Below are positions 61,365 through 64,000 of a stretch of DNA of 64,000 bases, piece after piece. The position numbers and the translations under genes were made by a program. The DNA is taken from the NCBI GenBank assembly GCA_010094045.1, contig ML986664.1, positions 62,001 through 126,000 on the forward strand, read 5' to 3'. The notes beneath the pieces were generated by a model. The model was not told the DNA's origin, ran no database searches, and saw nothing but the letters and a program-made list of their open reading frames with translations. This stretch comes from Lojkania enalia (Eukaryota > Ascomycota > Dothideomycetes > Pleosporales). Numbering within the stretch: the first letter of the stretch is position 1; every line of letters starts with the position of its first letter.

Positions 61365-63042
61365 TTAGGAGAGATCCATAGGTTCAGTACCGCTGGAACT
61401 GACACCGCTCTTCCTGGAACGTGTATTCCTCTTCCCGTTCGTGATGGGGCTGCAGGGAGCTCTGGAATCTCCTGGTGACATGCATTTGTTGTTTACCGTG
61501 GAGGTGCTCACGGAGTCCGCTTTCTTGGAATTCTTGTTGCCGGAGGAGGGAGATTGGGCAGATGGCTCGTAAAACATACTGCCAGTGGCAACCTCACCGT
61601 ATCCGGAAGCGTGTGCGGCCAGCTTTCCCCTCTCTAATATCCTCTTCACTGCCTCCGGGTTGTTCTTTGGATGTGTGGAGAAGTGCGGATTCAAAGTATG
61701 GAACTGTGAATGACTAGGGTCCCAGGTAGTGAACTTGGATAGTTCTAAGGACACACCGTTTTTGGCAAACATCATGCGCTCGTCATTGCCCGCTGATCCG
61801 GAAGCCTCGGCGGGAGATATCGCAGCATTCTGCACTTGCGGAGCGGAATAGTATCCGATCGGTGGGGTAGTAGTAGATGGAGCTGGAGTTGATGAAGAAG
61901 ATGCTCGCCGTGAGGCACTATTTGATACCCTTGAGCGCGAGCTCCGCGGAGCGCCACGGATAGGTGGGTTGACGGCGTTCTTGATGCGCGTCTGGAACTC
62001 GTTGGCGGTGTTATCGAAAGGCTTGCGGTCCTCGGAGGTCTTCCATCCCAGCTTCTGCTTCATGCATTCAGCGCGGCGATGGCTGATGGTGCTGCCCTCG
62101 ATGCGAATACCGTTGTTCTCGAATCGCTTACATACTTCCGAGCGCGGAATGATGAGAAGTACGAGCAATAAGCTAAGGTTGTCATTGTCCAAGAGATGAG
62201 GCGCGAAATCGCACACAGAACAGGCGAAATCACGCATTTTGATGAGCTCAGCCGTGTCAGAGAGTGTCACAAACTTCTCCGCCATCTGGAAAGGCTTGGT
62301 CAAGTCACGGCAAATGTGCGTCTGGAGGACATTCGCTACGGAAGCAACGGATACGGGATAGATGTCGTCGCGATTAATTCTATTCGTTGCCGTGGATGAG
62401 ACGGTGCCTGGGATATAGATGATTTCTATGTCATCAAATGGGCCACGAGGGAAGTGACCAGGGCCAGTATGGCTTGCTGCTGCAACTTGTGCTCGACGTG
62501 CGGCGGCAATTGCATCTCGAGGTGTGTGCAAGCCATGCTGGGCGGCAAGCTCGACGGAATCCTTGTGCATCTCGAATCGAGATAGCTTGCGCTCAACATC
62601 ATGTGGGCGAATCCAATCCTCGGACCAGGGCTCATCGGCGATGATCTTAACGAAGACCTTGGTGAGAGCCCGCAACTTGAGCTCCTGATCAGAGAGTAGA
62701 CGACCGCCGAAATAGCGCTCATCCGTAATGGCATAGGCACGATCGATCAAGATCTTGCGATCTTTAGCGGTGATGGGACTAGAATCGGGGCTCTTGCGGT
62801 ATTCTTGCACCATCTGCCAGAATTCCTTCGAAAAGATCTCGTCGAAGTGCGCCTTTGGTCCTGGGGTGGGGGCTGCGTCAAATATTAACACTTGTTTCGA
62901 GAATTCTAGTTTTAGACTTACGGGGTGGCATCTCATTGTTGGATACTGGTTGAGGTGGAACTGAAGCCGCTGGTAATGGTGATGGTTGGGGTGGGCTCTT
63001 CGAAAGCCCTGATGGGTCCTTGGCTACCGTGACAGGTGACAT
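61365..63042 (-). CDS. hypothetical protein, two exons, 542 aa, disordered Ser-rich C-terminal half
   Basis: The one convincing host gene. Exon 1 is 62922-63042 and exon 2 is 61365-62872, joined across a 49 bp intron with GTAAGT donor and ACGCAG acceptor that keeps the frame (codon split after one base). The start ATG at 63042 has A at -3. An unspliced alternative starts at ATG 62936 (523 aa). The N-terminus is Pro/Ser-rich (to about residue 55). Residues about 50-170 look mostly helical (FDEIFSKEFWQMVQEY, ELKLRALTKVFVKII). About 230-340 is a second folded part with two CxxC-spaced cysteines (ACSVCDF), LLLVLLIIPRSEVCKRF and HRRAECMKQKLGW. About 345-380 is Ser/Arg/Thr/Pro-rich, and the C-terminus is low-complexity with a basic patch (KRNTRSRKS) that could be a nuclear signal. 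I do not recognise the family. Confidence 0.75.
62873..62921 (-). other. predicted spliceosomal intron of the 61365-63042 gene
   Basis: 49 nt on the minus strand, starting GTAAGT and ending GACGCAG, with a TTAAT branch-like element about 15 nt before the acceptor. The length is normal for filamentous ascomycetes. Removing it joins ...NNEMPP to PPTPGPKAH. Confidence 0.7.
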
Positions 63043-63267
63043 CTTTCCAGATTTGTGCAAAGTAGCGCAATGCACCAAATCCGGAGATGTAAAGTGTCAA
63101 AACGGAGCGAGCGTGACTGCCCTATTGATGAAGCTGATGGCGTCGTGGTTGAAGGTTGTAGGTTGCGAGAGGCTCAAAGGGTGAGGTTTCGAGGTGCGCG
63201 CAAAACATTCACGTTCGCGTAACTAGCGTATAGCGCTAAGGATCTTGGCAATGCACGTTTCAGTCAC
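63043..63267. promoter_or_regulatory. upstream region of the 61365-63042 gene
   Basis: About 225 bp between the start codon and an inverted repeat; moderately GC-rich, no clear TATA box. A GCGCGC-like stretch near 63196 and TTCACGTTCGCG at about 63209 are visible, but no specific factor site can be named. Confidence 0.3.
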
Positions 63268-63304
63268 ATGTCCAGGCGAAGTGGAATATGACACGCCTGG
63301 ACAT
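63268..63304. repeat. perfect 11 bp inverted repeat upstream of the 542-aa gene
   Basis: Arms ATGTCCAGGCG (63268-63278) and CGCCTGGACAT (63294-63304) are separated by 15 bp, about 225 bp upstream of the start codon. It could be a dimeric regulator site or a small hairpin. Confidence 0.75.
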
Positions 63305-64000
63305 AAGCGGTGCGGCGACAACTTAAGGGGGAATGCATTTTTAGGCCCTACTCAATTCCTACTTCAGAGATAAAAGATGTATTTCTTCTACAATTGCTAA
63401 AACTGCAGGGATCGGCATTCTTACTGACCTCAATTATAGAAGAAGGGGTATAGGACACATAGTACTCTTTACGTTCTTAGGTAACATAACCCAATTCTAT
63501 CAATCTATCTTCGGAATCAACCTTATTTGAACTAACAATGATGCCAATCATCCGTCTATCCTCTTCTACATCTAAATACTTGATCATAACAGGAAATACT
63601 TTTTGCTGAAATCTGATTGGTTAGTCTAGCTGTAGAGGACCAGGGTGCTCGTACGACTGGGAAGTCGGAAATACTATAGAATATGGCACTTCTTACTTAA
63701 TATTACTTCGCAATATCTATTAGCTGCATTATCCTAGGGCATTTATTAGATTCCGACCCGCCCCCAACCTACTCCATGCTTGGTATACAATAATTTCTTT
63801 AAAGGGCGATCGTAGATAAATCGATTACCATATACCAGATTAATATACAACAAACTATATTCTACTTACCAGATCTAGTTTATCTATTTTCTATTCCTTC
63901 AAGACTATTTTCTATCCCCAAATAAATTAAGGTAGATACGTGTTACGAACGCTTACGCGTAGTTGGTTAATCGCACTTTAGGCAGTCAACTCTATTACTA
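63305..64000. other. intergenic, increasingly AT-rich sequence to the window end
   Basis: No open frame or repeat partner was recognised. AT content rises after about 63,660, and the last 300 bp resemble the edge of another AT-rich tract, but CA and TG steps are still present, so RIP is weak or absent here. Confidence 0.5.

Noticed and set aside
61475..62740. Several short frames on both strands across the 542-aa gene
   Set aside because: They are shadows of the long minus-strand coding frame in exon 2.

Overview
The window looks like a filamentous ascomycete (Pezizomycotina) chromosome segment with two parts. Positions 1 to about 56,570 form one extremely AT-rich block (roughly 30% GC by eye), rich in TA, almost free of CA/TG, and without real open reading frames. 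That is the mark of repeat-induced point mutation (RIP), a fungal genome defence that turns C into T, mostly in CpA, in duplicated DNA. Positions about 56,930 to 64,000 have ordinary base composition and carry at least one credible host gene.

The RIP block is a stack of dead transposons that can still be resolved because RIP makes substitutions, not indels. From left to right: a Ty1/Copia relic (1-7009, minus) broken by two pogo/Fot1-type DNA transposons of 1872 bp each; a 7.1 kb Ty3/gypsy chromovirus (7010-14122, minus) with 279/278 bp LTRs and a 795 bp assembly gap; a hAT transposase relic; further pogo-like elements (16355-18203, 19769-21640, 22278-25635 with another element nested inside, 28325-30173, and a partial one ending at 31559); Copia fragments; and a four-level nest from about 31,860 to 56,570. 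In that nest a Copia element was hit by a 6.8 kb gypsy element (D, 32947-56281), which was hit twice by a 5504 bp chromodomain gypsy family (A, 35611-41114; B, 43102-54114), and B was itself hit by a third copy (C, 46142-51645). A, B, C and D are each flanked by identical 5 bp target duplications, and A, B (net of C) and C are all exactly 5504 bp.

The non-RIP part contains a pair of 203/202 bp inverted repeats, each built around a 12 bp-period GATATC array (57143-57345 and 58694-58895), which have a RIP-mutated relative at about 18236-18380; a lightly mutated copy (60289-60475) of a repeat that is RIP-destroyed elsewhere in the window; one convincing two-exon protein gene of unknown function on the minus strand (61365-63042, 542 aa); and otherwise intergenic sequence.

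The observations I rate highest are: (1) opposite-strand coding relics between pol and the 3' LTR in two different gypsy families (7999-8388 and 33361-34170), one of them with every in-frame stop a TAG or TAA; (2) a doublet motif with constant 17 bp spacing in the terminal inverted repeats of all the pogo-type families here, although the motif sequence differs between families; (3) the GATATC inverted-repeat unit. All calls come from reading the sequence by hand; no database search was possible.
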